Below, piece after piece: positions 1 to 8,514 of a DNA stretch of 15,667 bases. A program made the translations under genes and the position numbers. Where the stretch lies: NCBI GenBank assembly GCA_038233135.1, contig JBBSMN010000046.1:1-15667 (forward strand), read 5' to 3'. This stretch comes from JACCVL01 sp038233135. GTDB taxonomy: Bacteria > Actinomycetota > Actinomycetes > Propionibacteriales > Nocardioidaceae. How positions within the stretch are numbered: position 1 is the stretch's first letter; each line of letters starts with the position of its first letter. The notes under the pieces were generated by a model, which saw only the letters and a program-made list of their open reading frames with translations, did not search any database and had not been told where the DNA came from.

Positions 1-912
1 CATGGTGATCCGGCCGTACGCCTTCTCGAAGATGCGCGGCGCGGCCCCCATGAAGGTGGGCTGCACGACGGCGAGGTTCTCGATGATCTTGTCCACCCGG
101 CCGTCGACGGCGGTCGGGTAGCCGACGGCCAGCTGCGTGGTGAGCAGCACCTTGCCGAACGCGTGCGCCATCGGCAGCCACAGGTACTGCAAGTCGTCGG
201 GGCGAAGGATGCCGATCGCTGCCACCGCGGCACCCTCGTACGTCCAGCTGTCGTGCCGCAGGCGGACACCCTTGGGCCGACCCGTGGTGCCGGAGGTGTA
301 GATCAGCGTGGCCAGCTGGTCAGGCTCGATGGCGGCGATCCGCTGCTCCACCGCATCGGGGTGCTGGTCGAGATGGGCCCGGCCACGCTCAGCCAGGTCG
401 GACAGCGAGAGCACCCAGTCGTCCACACTGCCCTCTGCACCACCCTCGGCAATATGGTCGAACGTCACGACCCTGGTCACGGCCGGCAGCTCGGCGCGCC
501 GCTCCCGCATCTTGGCCACCTGCGACGCATCCTCGGCGAAGACCACGACGCACTCGGAGTCGGCCAGGATGTAGGCAAACTCCTCCGACATCGTCGAGGG
601 GTAGACCGTGGTGGTCGCGGCGCCTGCACACATTACCGCCAGGTCGGCCAAGATCCACTCGAAGCGAGTGGTGGACGCGATCGCGACCCGCTGCTCCGGC
701 TGCACCTCGAGCGCCACCAACCCAGCGGCGAGTCGGGTCACCTCGTCCGCGGTCTGCTGCCACGTGCGCGACACCCACCGGTCCCCGTTCGGGAAGCGGT
801 ACGCCTCCTGCTCGGGGCGGGTGCTCACCTGATCCAGGAACATGCGGGCCACGTTAGGAGCGCGGTTGTCGACCGACAGGGTGTCGTCGGAGCCGGGCGC
901 GGTCGTCGTCAT
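1..912 (-). CDS. Long-chain acyl-CoA synthetase (FadD15-type AMP-binding enzyme), C-terminus cut by window edge
   Basis: The minus-strand frame is open from an ATG at 912 to the left edge, giving 304 residues of what would normally be about 600. It should activate a fatty acid with ATP to an acyl-adenylate and transfer it to CoA. The diagnostic ANL-superfamily P-loop is present (YTSGTTGRPKG, about residues 213-223). It is followed by LPMAHAFGK and by GAAPRIFEKAYGRI near the edge, a motif typical of the FadD15/eukaryotic-like long-chain acyl-CoA synthetase branch. The C-terminal lid domain lies outside the window. A Shine-Dalgarno AAGGGA (complement of 918-923) stands 5 nt before the ATG and supports this start. 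It lies 85 bp downstream of the GAF-GGDEF gene on the same strand. Chain-length specificity cannot be read from this part. Confidence 0.93.
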   Translation of the reverse strand, partial: MTTTAPGSDDTLSVDNRAPNVARMFLDQVSTRPEQEAYRFPNGDRWVSRTWQQTADEVTRLAAGLVALEVQPEQRVAIASTTRFEWILADLAVMCAGAATTTVYPSTMSEEFAYILADSECVVVFAEDASQVAKMRERRAELPAVTRVVTFDHIAEGGAEGSVDDWVLSLSDLAERGRAHLDQHPDAVEQRIAAIEPDQLATLIYTSGTTGRPKGVRLRHDSWTYEGAAVAAIGILRPDDLQYLWLPMAHAFGKVLLTTQLAVGYPTAVDGRVDKIIENLAVVQPTFMGAAPRIFEKAYGRITM

Positions 913-997
913 GGTCATCCCTTGGTCACACGGTGGTGATGCGCCGAGGATATGGCACTGGGCACGACGGGGACAGGATCGCTGCCGCGCCGATTTC

Positions 998-2029
998 TCA
1001 TTCCGGGTCGTGCACCTGACGGCGACCGCCAGCACGCTTGGCTCGATAGAGCGCAGCATCGGCGCGGCGCAGCAGAGCCCGGATCCCGGCGGCATCGGAC
1101 AGCTCGCTGGCCGAGGCGATACCGCACGAGGCTCCCGCACCGGCGGCGAAGGCGTCGGCCCGCACGACCAGCTCGTCGATCAGGTCGGCCACCTGCCCGT
1201 GCACCGGACCGACTGCGATCAGGCAGAACTCGTCGCCTCCCATCCTGGCTGCGACGGCCTCCGGCAGTCCGCTGACAGCTTCACTGAGCAGCAACGCGGT
1301 GCCTCGCAGCAACCGGTCACCGGCCGGGTGACCGTCCCGGTCGTTGACCCTCTTCAGCCCGTCCACAACCCACAGCGCGACAGTGACCGGCACGTGGCGC
1401 CGCGCCAGCCGCTCCAGGGTCTGGTCGGCCAGCCGACGGTTACCGACACCGGTGAGCGCGTCGATGTAGACCAGCTCCTCCAGCTCGTTGTGGCTGTTCA
1501 GCCGGTCGATGCACAGTGCGGTCGCCTGCGCGAGCACCCGAGCGGCGGCCCGGTCGCGTGCGTCGAAGGGTGGCTGATCCGCGTCACGAGTCACGTACAC
1601 CTCACCCCATACGCGGGTCCCCAGGATGATCGGGCAGCCGAGCGAGGCGGACTTGTCCAGTGACCTCAGCAGCGCGTGCTCGTTGCGGTCCCCATCCGGG
1701 TCGTCTCGGTGCAACGACCACGGCTGCTGCTGCTCGGCCAGCTTCAGCAGGTTGGGGAAGTCGCTGACCCGGTAGCGTTCATCGGCGGGGTGCTCCACCT
1801 CGCCCGGGCCGAGCTCACCGACGTTGACCAGCGTGCGGACGCTGCCGGCCTCGGCGTCATAGCGGCTCACCGAGGCGGACGTCGCCGCCACCACCGTGAG
1901 CGCTGCTGTGGCACTCAGCCAGACCAGCTGGTCCATGTCGTGGACCGACCCCACATCGGTCAGGAGGTCGGCCACCACGCCGTAGCCGACGGTCTCCCTG
2001 TCCCCCTCCACACAGCGATTGTCCGCCAT
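998..2029 (-). CDS. GAF-like sensor plus GGDEF domain protein, probably catalytically altered
   Basis: 343 residues, predicted soluble, with no membrane segment or signal peptide. Residues about 30-178 look like a GAF-type sensory domain. The GGDEF domain starts at DALTGVGNRR (190-199) and runs to about 340, with MGGDEF at 263-268, KRVND at 226-230 and GHPAGD at 233-238. GGDEF domains make cyclic di-GMP from two GTP. The usual D-x-D-x-F-K motif reads VVDGLK (221-226) here, so the first Asp, a metal ligand in PleD (D327), is Val (codon GTT). There is no RxxD inhibitory site: the position 5 residues before GGDEF reads LPEA. It may be a weak cyclase, a nucleotide sensor or inactive. The ATG at 2029 is the most upstream start but has no clear Shine-Dalgarno; M32 would be too late for the GAF fold. 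It may be co-transcribed with the acyl-CoA synthetase downstream. Confidence 0.88.
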   Translation of the reverse strand: MADNRCVEGDRETVGYGVVADLLTDVGSVHDMDQLVWLSATAALTVVAATSASVSRYDAEAGSVRTLVNVGELGPGEVEHPADERYRVSDFPNLLKLAEQQQPWSLHRDDPDGDRNEHALLRSLDKSASLGCPIILGTRVWGEVYVTRDADQPPFDARDRAAARVLAQATALCIDRLNSHNELEELVYIDALTGVGNRRLADQTLERLARRHVPVTVALWVVDGLKRVNDRDGHPAGDRLLRGTALLLSEAVSGLPEAVAARMGGDEFCLIAVGPVHGQVADLIDELVVRADAFAAGAGASCGIASASELSDAAGIRALLRRADAALYRAKRAGGRRQVHDPE

Positions 2030-2112
2030 GTCCGACCGGCGCAGGAGCGGTGCTGTCGCCAGTCACCCGAACAGCCGATGGTCGCGGACCGTGGTTCACC
2101 GGATGCCGCCGA

Positions 2113-3027
2113 TCAGTCCTGGACGGACTTGGCCACAGTCACGCACGTGGTGAGATGGTTGCCGAGGTGGGCGGACGGCTCCTGGTCGGTCAGCGCCGAC
2201 TTGGCGTTCATGAGCTCCCGTACAACGACCCAGTCCCTGGCCCGCGCCTCGTCGAGCAGGGCGGCGTCGACGACGGTGTGAAATCGGGTCCGGATGCCGG
2301 CCCGAACGTCTCCCGTCGCGACCAGATCGTCCCAGCGGTTCCACAGCAGCGGCGCGACCTCGAAGTGCGGGTCACCCGACAGCGGCTTCGGGTCGATCAC
2401 CAGCCATGGCTCGCGGGCAGCAGCCAGCACGTTGTCGTAGTGCAGGTCGGTATGGACCAGCCGACCGTCGCAGGCTGGGTCGGCGGCCAGGTCAGCAGCC
2501 AGCGCGGCAGCCTGCTCTACCAGCCGGCGCGGCAGCGGCGCCGTCACCGGCAGCTCCCGCAGCTCGCGGGACCACCGCGCCGCCTGCTCCGACAGCACTC
2601 GGAGCGCCGGCGTGGCGTGCAGGTGCAGACGTGCATACAGCCCCGCGACGACCTCGCAGGCCGCCACTGCCGGGACGCTGTTCAAGTCCCGCCCGGCGTC
2701 GGCCCGCTCCAGCAGCAGGGCGTAGCGTCGCGGGTCGGCGCGCAGCAGCCGGACCGCGCCCGCGCCGGACCACTCCCGCAGCGCCACATGCTCGTGGTCG
2801 GCCTCCCAGTGCGGCCAGCCGATCTTGAGCACCGCCGGATGCCCGTCGCCGGTGCGCACCGGGTCGACGAGGGCGCACTGGCCGTGCATGGCGGCACCGT
2901 CGGGCACCAGCTTCCACTCCTCCAGCAGGTCGCGGCGCAGGCTGGGCAGCGCGTCGACCCACCGCTGCCAGTCGGCGCCGCGCTGTGCGTACGCAAGGAC
3001 GTCGGCGGGGATCGGGGTCAGCTGCAC
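2113..3027 (-). CDS. Aminoglycoside/hydroxyurea phosphotransferase family kinase (APH(6)-like)
   Basis: 304 residues from a GTG at 3027. The protein-kinase-like fold is recognisable: AVLKIGWPHWEADHE (65-79) carries the ATP-site Lys68; HTDLHYDN (192-199) is the Brenner/catalytic loop with Asp194 and Asn199; and IDPKP (211-215) supplies the metal-binding Asp212. The phrasing around LKIGWPH and IDPKPLSGDPHFEVAPLLWNRWDDL is characteristic of the streptomycin 6-kinase / hydroxyurea kinase family. Members phosphorylate small hydroxylated molecules, but many chromosomal members have no known substrate, so antibiotic resistance should not be assumed. The frame stays open upstream into ugd, but that part is a shadow. 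The GTG lies 11 nt after the ugd stop, and a CTG overlapping that stop (3042) is an alternative. No strong Shine-Dalgarno is seen, so reinitiation after ugd is likely. It is transcribed with ugd. Confidence 0.85.
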   Translation of the reverse strand: MQLTPIPADVLAYAQRGADWQRWVDALPSLRRDLLEEWKLVPDGAAMHGQCALVDPVRTGDGHPAVLKIGWPHWEADHEHVALREWSGAGAVRLLRADPRRYALLLERADAGRDLNSVPAVAACEVVAGLYARLHLHATPALRVLSEQAARWSRELRELPVTAPLPRRLVEQAAALAADLAADPACDGRLVHTDLHYDNVLAAAREPWLVIDPKPLSGDPHFEVAPLLWNRWDDLVATGDVRAGIRTRFHTVVDAALLDEARARDWVVVRELMNAKSALTDQEPSAHLGNHLTTCVTVAKSVQD

Positions 3028-3038
3028 GGCACCGCTGG

Positions 3039-4358
3039 TCAGGGCCGGCCGAGCGCGCGGTAGGTCCAGCCGGCGTCCCGCCAGCGCTCGGGGTCCAAGG
3101 CGTTGCGGCCGTCCAGGAGCCGCTTGTGGGCGACGACCGCGCCGAGGGTCGCCGGGTCCATCTCGCAGAACTCCCGCCACTCGGTCAGCATGAGGACGAG
3201 ATCGGCACCGGTTGCCGCCTCGACCGCGGAGTCGGAGTAGTCCAGCGTGGGGAACAGCGCCGCCGCCTTGGCGTTCGCCTGCGGGTCGTAGACCCGCACG
3301 TGCGCGCCTTGCAGCTGCAGCTGCGCGGCGACGTTCAGCGCCGGGGAGTCGCGGACGTCGTCCGACATCGGCTTGAATGCCGCGCCGAGGACCGCGATGC
3401 GCGTACCCAGCACCCGCCCGCCGCACTCCTGGGTGGCCAGGTCGACCATGCGGGACCGCCGCCGCATGTTGATCGCGTCCACCTCGCGCAGGAACGTGAG
3501 CGCCTGGTCGACCCCGAGCTCACCGGCGCGTGCCATGAAGGCGCGGATGTCCTTGGGCAGGCAGCCGCCGCCGAAGCCGAGGCCCGCGTCGAGAAAGCTG
3601 CGCCCGATCCGCGGATCGTGCCCGATGGCGTCGGCAAGAGCGACGACGTCGGCTCCGGTGGCCTCGCACAGCTCCGACATCGCGTTGATGAACGAGATCT
3701 TGGTCGCGAGGAACGAGTTCGCGGCCACCTTCACCAGCTCCGCCGTCGTCGGGTCGGTGACCACGAGAGCAGTGCCCTTGTCGAGGACCGGCTCGTAGAC
3801 CTGGCGCAGCACCTTGTCCGCGGCCGCCGACTGCACCCCAAACACCAACCGGCCCGGCTCCAGGGTGTCCTGGACCGCCTTGCCCTCGCGCAGGAACTCC
3901 GGGTTCCAGGCCAGCTCGACGTCTGAGCCGGGCGGCGTCTGCGCCGCGAGTCGCTCCGACAGGCGAGCGGCGGTGCCCGCCGGCACCGTCGACTTGCCCA
4001 CCACCAGGGACCGGCCGTCCAGGTGCGGCGCCAGCGTGTCGATGGCCGCATCCACCTGCGACAGGTCGGCCGCGAGGCCGTCGCGGCGCTGCGGGGTGCC
4101 GACGCAGACGAAGTGCACGTCGCCGAACTCGGCCGCCTCGGCCGCCGAGCCGGTGAACCGCAGTCGCCCCGAGGCCACGTGCCGAGAGAGCAACTCCTGC
4201 AGGCCGGGCTCGTAGAACGCGATCCGCCCCGCCGACAACGTCGCCACCTTCTCGCTGTCGATCTCGACGGCGAGGACCTCGTGGCCGAGCTCGGCCATGC
4301 ACGCGGCGTGGGTGACACCGAGGTAGCCCGCGCCGATCACCGTGAGCCGCAGCGGCAT
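3039..4358 (-). CDS. ugd: UDP-glucose 6-dehydrogenase
   Basis: 439 residues, the usual length for the bacterial family. The enzyme oxidises UDP-glucose to UDP-glucuronate with two NAD+, feeding capsule, exopolysaccharide and glycoconjugate synthesis in the cytoplasm. The N-terminal Rossmann motif is GAGYLG (9-14), with the acidic end of beta-2 at VEID (31-34). ELAWNPEFLREG (148-159), NSFLATKISFIN (214-225) and the catalytic-cysteine loop GFGGGCLPKD (261-270, Cys266) are all intact. The C-terminal domain follows, with GAAFKPMSDDVRDSPA and DPQANAKA. The ATG at 4358 has a good Shine-Dalgarno, AAGGA (complement of 4366-4370), at 7 nt spacing. The kinase gene follows after 11 nt. No glycosyltransferase or epimerase genes accompany it here, so the polymer it serves is unknown. 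A candidate ECF-type promoter lies in the tandem repeat upstream. Confidence 0.96.
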   Translation of the reverse strand: MPLRLTVIGAGYLGVTHAACMAELGHEVLAVEIDSEKVATLSAGRIAFYEPGLQELLSRHVASGRLRFTGSAAEAAEFGDVHFVCVGTPQRRDGLAADLSQVDAAIDTLAPHLDGRSLVVGKSTVPAGTAARLSERLAAQTPPGSDVELAWNPEFLREGKAVQDTLEPGRLVFGVQSAAADKVLRQVYEPVLDKGTALVVTDPTTAELVKVAANSFLATKISFINAMSELCEATGADVVALADAIGHDPRIGRSFLDAGLGFGGGCLPKDIRAFMARAGELGVDQALTFLREVDAINMRRRSRMVDLATQECGGRVLGTRIAVLGAAFKPMSDDVRDSPALNVAAQLQLQGAHVRVYDPQANAKAAALFPTLDYSDSAVEAATGADLVLMLTEWREFCEMDPATLGAVVAHKRLLDGRNALDPERWRDAGWTYRALGRP

Positions 4359-4462
4359 CAGGCAGTCCTTTCCGACGACCCAGACGTCTCGCCAGCAGCG
4401 TAACCGGGCCGCCGAGCGCCCCCTCGAACGAAACGGCCAACCAGCAGGTGAACGTCTGGTGC

Positions 4463-4513
4463 CAGGGTTCCAACGCAGGGTTCACCGCAGGGTTCCAACG
4501 CAGGGTTCGACCG
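4463..4513. repeat. Four tandem copies of a 12/13-bp unit in the ugd/protease divergent region
   Basis: Four head-to-tail units, CAGGGTTCCAACG (4463-4475), CAGGGTTCACCG (4476-4487), CAGGGTTCCAACG (4488-4500) and CAGGGTTCGACCG (4501-4513). Units 1 and 3 are identical; unit 2 is one base shorter. They sit between the divergent ugd and protease starts, about 105-155 bp from ugd and 45-95 bp from the protease. They could be repeated regulator sites or arise from replication slippage. No open frame through them resembles a protein. A TAGCGT at 4520-4525, just right of the array, could be a -10 box for the protease gene, but no matching -35 was found. Confidence 0.9.
4472..4496 (-). promoter_or_regulatory. 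Candidate ECF-sigma promoter for ugd inside the tandem repeat
   Basis: On the minus strand the repeat spells GGAACC (complement of 4491-4496), a 15-nt spacer, then CGTT (complement of 4472-4475). This matches the SigE-type ECF consensus known from mycobacteria, GGAAC(C/T)-N15-16-CGTT. Transcription would start near 4465, leaving a leader of roughly 105 nt before the ugd ATG. The match could be a by-product of the repeat, because each full unit contains CGTTGGAACC. Confidence 0.4.
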
Positions 4514-4558
4514 CGGGCGTAGCGTCGGCACATCGCCGTCGAGGCTCGGAGGCCGCCG

Positions 4559-5551
4559 TTGCGCTGCACCGTCATCCCCCCATACATCCTGACCAGACTG
4601 GCATCGGTGGCCGGTGACCGGCCTGGCGCTGCCGCGGCGCGGCGCACACTCGAGCTCGATGAGCGGTTCCGCAGCCGCCGCCCCCGGACGCCGGGCGACG
4701 TGGGCGGTGCGCCTCGACCGGCTCCCGATGAGGACACCGATGAGGTGCCGCCCCGTCGTCGGATCCGCGACGCCGAGACCGGCACCGACCTGCCCGGCCT
4801 GCTGGTCCGCCGCGAAGGTGCGGAGTCGACCGGCGACGTCACGGTCGACGAGGCGTACGACGGGCTGGGGGTGACGTACGCCCTGCTGGGCGAGGAGTAC
4901 GGGCGGGACTCGCTGGACGGCGAGGGGATGCCCTTGCGGGCGACCGTGCACTACGGCGCTGACTACGCCAACGCGTTCTGGAACGGCGCCCGGATGGTGT
5001 TCGGCGACGGTGACGGCGTCTACTTCAAGCGCTTCACCGTCAGCGTCGACATCATCGGGCACGAGCTGACGCACGGGGTCACCGAGACCGCCGCCGACCT
5101 GGTGTACGCCGGGCAGTCCGGGGCGTTGAACGAGTCGATCTCCGACGTCTTCGGCTCGCTGGTCAAGCAGCGCGCGCTCGGCCAGGGCGCGGCGGCGGCG
5201 GACTGGCTGATCGGTGCGGAGCTGTTCACCGAGCGGGTGCAGGGCGTCGCGCTGCGCTCGATGAGCGCCCCCGGGACGGCGTACGACGACCCGGACCTCG
5301 GCACCGACCCGCAGCCCGGGCACCTGGACGACTACGTCGAGACCAGTGAGGACAACGGCGGCGTACACATCAACTCAGGGATCCCGAACCGCGCCTTCCA
5401 CCTGGCGGCAACTGCGATCGGCGGCAACGCGTGGGAGGCGGCCGGGCAGATCTGGTACGCCGTGCTGACCGGCGACGGCTCCCCCGAGGCGACAGCCGTC
5501 GCTGCCGCCTGGGTGCAGGTCGGCCTGGTCCCGGCGATGGCGCAATCATGA
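4559..5551 (+). CDS. Protealysin-like M4 family zinc metalloprotease
   Basis: 330 residues from a TTG start. A strong GGAGG at 4548-4552, 6 nt upstream, fixes the start, and the resulting N-terminus (MRCTVIPPYILTRLA) matches the short PPxx-type propeptide of protealysin-like proteases. There is no signal peptide, unlike secreted thermolysins. The zinc site is complete: HELTH at 168-172 (ligands His168, His172; general base Glu169) and GALNESISD at 189-197 (third ligand Glu192). WNGARMVFGDGDG (141-153) and DNGGVHINSGIPNRAF (265-280, with the His270 equivalent of thermolysin His231) complete the catalytic domain. The linker at about 35-75 is Pro/Arg/Asp-rich, and the mature enzyme should begin about there after autoprocessing. 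The stop overlaps the start of the downstream inhibitor gene. It may act in the cytoplasm or be exported by a non-Sec route; the sequence does not decide this. Confidence 0.95.
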   Translation: MRCTVIPPYILTRLASVAGDRPGAAAARRTLELDERFRSRRPRTPGDVGGAPRPAPDEDTDEVPPRRRIRDAETGTDLPGLLVRREGAESTGDVTVDEAYDGLGVTYALLGEEYGRDSLDGEGMPLRATVHYGADYANAFWNGARMVFGDGDGVYFKRFTVSVDIIGHELTHGVTETAADLVYAGQSGALNESISDVFGSLVKQRALGQGAAAADWLIGAELFTERVQGVALRSMSAPGTAYDDPDLGTDPQPGHLDDYVETSEDNGGVHINSGIPNRAFHLAATAIGGNAWEAAGQIWYAVLTGDGSPEATAVAAAWVQVGLVPAMAQS

Positions 5552-5838
5552 GCCTCGACCGGCTGCTGGTGAGCGTGACCCGCTCTGGCGGCGTGACCGG
5601 CATGCGGGTGCAGCGCGCCGTCGACCTCGACGCGGTGGACACCGACGAAGCCGCCGCCTGGTGGCGGTTGCTGTCCGACGACGCGGTACGCCGACCGGCG
5701 ACGCCGGCGCGAGCGGTGCCTGACGGCTACGTCTACCGGCTGTCGTACGCCGCGGACGGCCTCGACGTCGAGCTGCCCGAGCAGCAGCTGCCCGCCGAGC
5801 ACCGGGCGCTCCTGGCCAGGGCGGTCCGTCCGCACTGA
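5548..5838 (+). CDS. Emfourin-like (protealysin inhibitor family) protein
   Basis: 96 residues. The ATG at 5548 overlaps the protease stop as ATGA, so translation is coupled and stoichiometry with the protease is likely. The family pattern is an N-terminal beta strand and loop, LVSVTRSGGVTGMR (7-20), followed by a central acidic stretch, a YVYRLSYAADGLDVELPEQQ-type strand pair (61-80), and a C-terminal LPAEHRALLARAVRP helix. Emfourins are small proteins encoded next to M4 proteases; the Serratia member inhibits protealysin. The gene order protease then inhibitor is the same here. Function is inferred from the RSGG signature, size and context. No secretion signal is seen, consistent with a partner of a leaderless protease. 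The gene is convergent with vapC. Confidence 0.8.
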   Translation: MSLDRLLVSVTRSGGVTGMRVQRAVDLDAVDTDEAAAWWRLLSDDAVRRPATPARAVPDGYVYRLSYAADGLDVELPEQQLPAEHRALLARAVRPH

Positions 5839-5855
5839 GCAGTCCGCACTGAGCA
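5828..5855. repeat. Perfect 14-bp tandem duplication at the emfourin stop codon
   Basis: GTCCGCACTGAGCA occurs at 5828-5841 and again at 5842-5855 without a gap. The first copy contains the gene's TGA stop (5836-5838); the second carries the same bases as untranslated sequence. This looks like a recent slippage duplication in the 28-bp space before the convergent vapC end. Confidence 0.9.
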
Positions 5856-5866
5856 GCAGTCAGCCC

Positions 5867-6268
5867 TCAGGCCGGCGCGAGGCACTCGACAACGGCGGGC
5901 AGCCCGGGTGCGGCGGCCAGGCGCGCGTCCAGGGTCACGAGCGGGGCGTCCAGCGCGGCCGCCAGGGCGACGTACAGCGCGTCGTAGTAGCTGACGTTGT
6001 GCCGCAGGTCCCACGCGGTGCGCGCCAGATCCACATGTGGAGCTCGCTCGAGCGGGAGCTCAGCCAGGGCGTCGAGCGCACCCGATGCGGCGGAGACCGA
6101 CAGCTCACCTCGACGAACACCGGCTCGAAGCGCATGCCCGACCTCGGCATCGATAAGGTGCGGGGCCCACAACGCCTCCTCGTCGTACAGGCGCTGGTCG
6201 ACCAGACCAGCCAGCGGGCCCTCCACGAGGCTGTCGACGAGCACCGAAGCGTCGACGACTACCGTCAT
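5867..6268 (-). CDS. VapC-type PIN-domain ribonuclease toxin
   Basis: 133 residues, a typical PIN-domain length. The four acidic metal ligands are all visible: Asp6 (VVVDAS), Glu42 (DAEVGHALR), Asp96 (SYYDALYVALA) and Asp114 (LVTLDARLA). VapC toxins are Mg2+-dependent endoribonucleases, often cutting tRNA or rRNA, held inactive by the partner antitoxin. The ATG at 6266-6268 overlaps the antitoxin stop (ATGA arrangement, 4 nt shared), so translation is coupled with antitoxin first, the usual order. The RNA target cannot be predicted. It ends 28 bp from the convergent emfourin gene. Confidence 0.93.
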   Translation of the reverse strand: MTVVVDASVLVDSLVEGPLAGLVDQRLYDEEALWAPHLIDAEVGHALRAGVRRGELSVSAASGALDALAELPLERAPHVDLARTAWDLRHNVSYYDALYVALAAALDAPLVTLDARLAAAPGLPAVVECLAPA

Positions 6269-6492
6269 TCCTCGCGAAGCTCGTCGAGGGCCTCGCGCAC
6301 CGTCTCGGTCCTCAGTCCTGACGGCCCCCGGGCCCGAATCCGCGCACGTACCTGCGCCCAGGTCGGCTGGTCGGCGCGGACGATCAGGTCCCGCTTCAGG
6401 TAGTCCGACAGCGACAACCCCTCGAGCGCTGCCTGCGACTTGAGCTTGCGGTGCACGTCCTCGGGCACGTCCCGTACCTGGATCATCACCAT
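6265..6492 (-). CDS. VapB/FitA-like ribbon-helix-helix antitoxin
   Basis: 75 residues from the ATG at 6492. The N-terminal strand MVMIQVRDVPEDVHRKLK and helices AALEGLSLSDYLKRDL form a FitA/VapB-type ribbon-helix-helix DNA-binding domain (about residues 1-40). The C-terminal tail, with TWAQVRARIRAR and TVREALDELREE, would wrap the VapC active site. The frame is open to another ATG at 6522, but those extra residues (CCTCGNVQR) are not family-like and fall on the palindromes, so I prefer 6492; an ATG at 6486 is also possible. No Shine-Dalgarno is visible, but a TAATGT -10 box lies 7 nt upstream, suggesting a leaderless mRNA. It lies 37 nt downstream of lepA on the same strand. Confidence 0.9.
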   Translation of the reverse strand: MVMIQVRDVPEDVHRKLKSQAALEGLSLSDYLKRDLIVRADQPTWAQVRARIRARGPSGLRTETVREALDELREE

Positions 6493-6494
6493 GC

Positions 6495-6523
6495 GCTGCA
6501 CATTACCGCATGTGCAGCACATG
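6495..6523. promoter_or_regulatory. Overlapping palindromes at the vapB promoter, probable VapBC operator
   Basis: Two inverted repeats overlap just upstream of vapB. One has 9-bp perfect arms, GCTGCACAT (6495-6503) and ATGTGCAGC (6510-6518), with a 6-bp spacer. The other is CATGTGC-A-GCACATG (6509-6523). A TAATGT -10-like box (complement of 6500-6505) lies inside, 7 nt before the vapB ATG. No good -35 is seen. VapBC complexes normally repress their own promoter through such dyads, so autoregulation is the natural reading. Confidence 0.7.
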
Positions 6524-6529
6524 AAATCT

Positions 6530-8422
<1,893 letters not shown>

Positions 8423-8482
8423 AGGGGACTCTTCACGGGTCGACGGGTGGGTGCGCGCAGGTCGGGCGAGCGGGTCCATCCT

Positions 8483-8502
8483 CCCACCCCGGCCGGGGTG
8501 GG
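8483..8502. promoter_or_regulatory. 20-bp perfect palindrome in the lepA leader
   Basis: CCCACCCCGG followed directly by its reverse complement CCGGGGTGGG, with no spacer. It lies about 60 bp upstream of the chosen lepA GTG and about 140 bp upstream of the divergent DUF2867 gene. A gapless 10+10 match looks like a binding site for a dimeric regulator more than an RNA hairpin. GGGAGG at its minus-strand downstream edge abuts an ATG at 8479. Confidence 0.6.
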
Positions 8503-8514
8503 ACCGAACCTGCC

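Noticed and set aside
3028..3426. Upstream extension of the phosphotransferase frame into ugd
   Set aside because: The added residues are an out-of-frame reading of ugd; family members begin close to the GTG at 3027.
3520..4842. 440-codon minus-strand frame across ugd and the protease start
   Set aside because: It overlaps two well-supported genes in other frames, has a low-complexity Arg/Gly/Ala composition and no motif.
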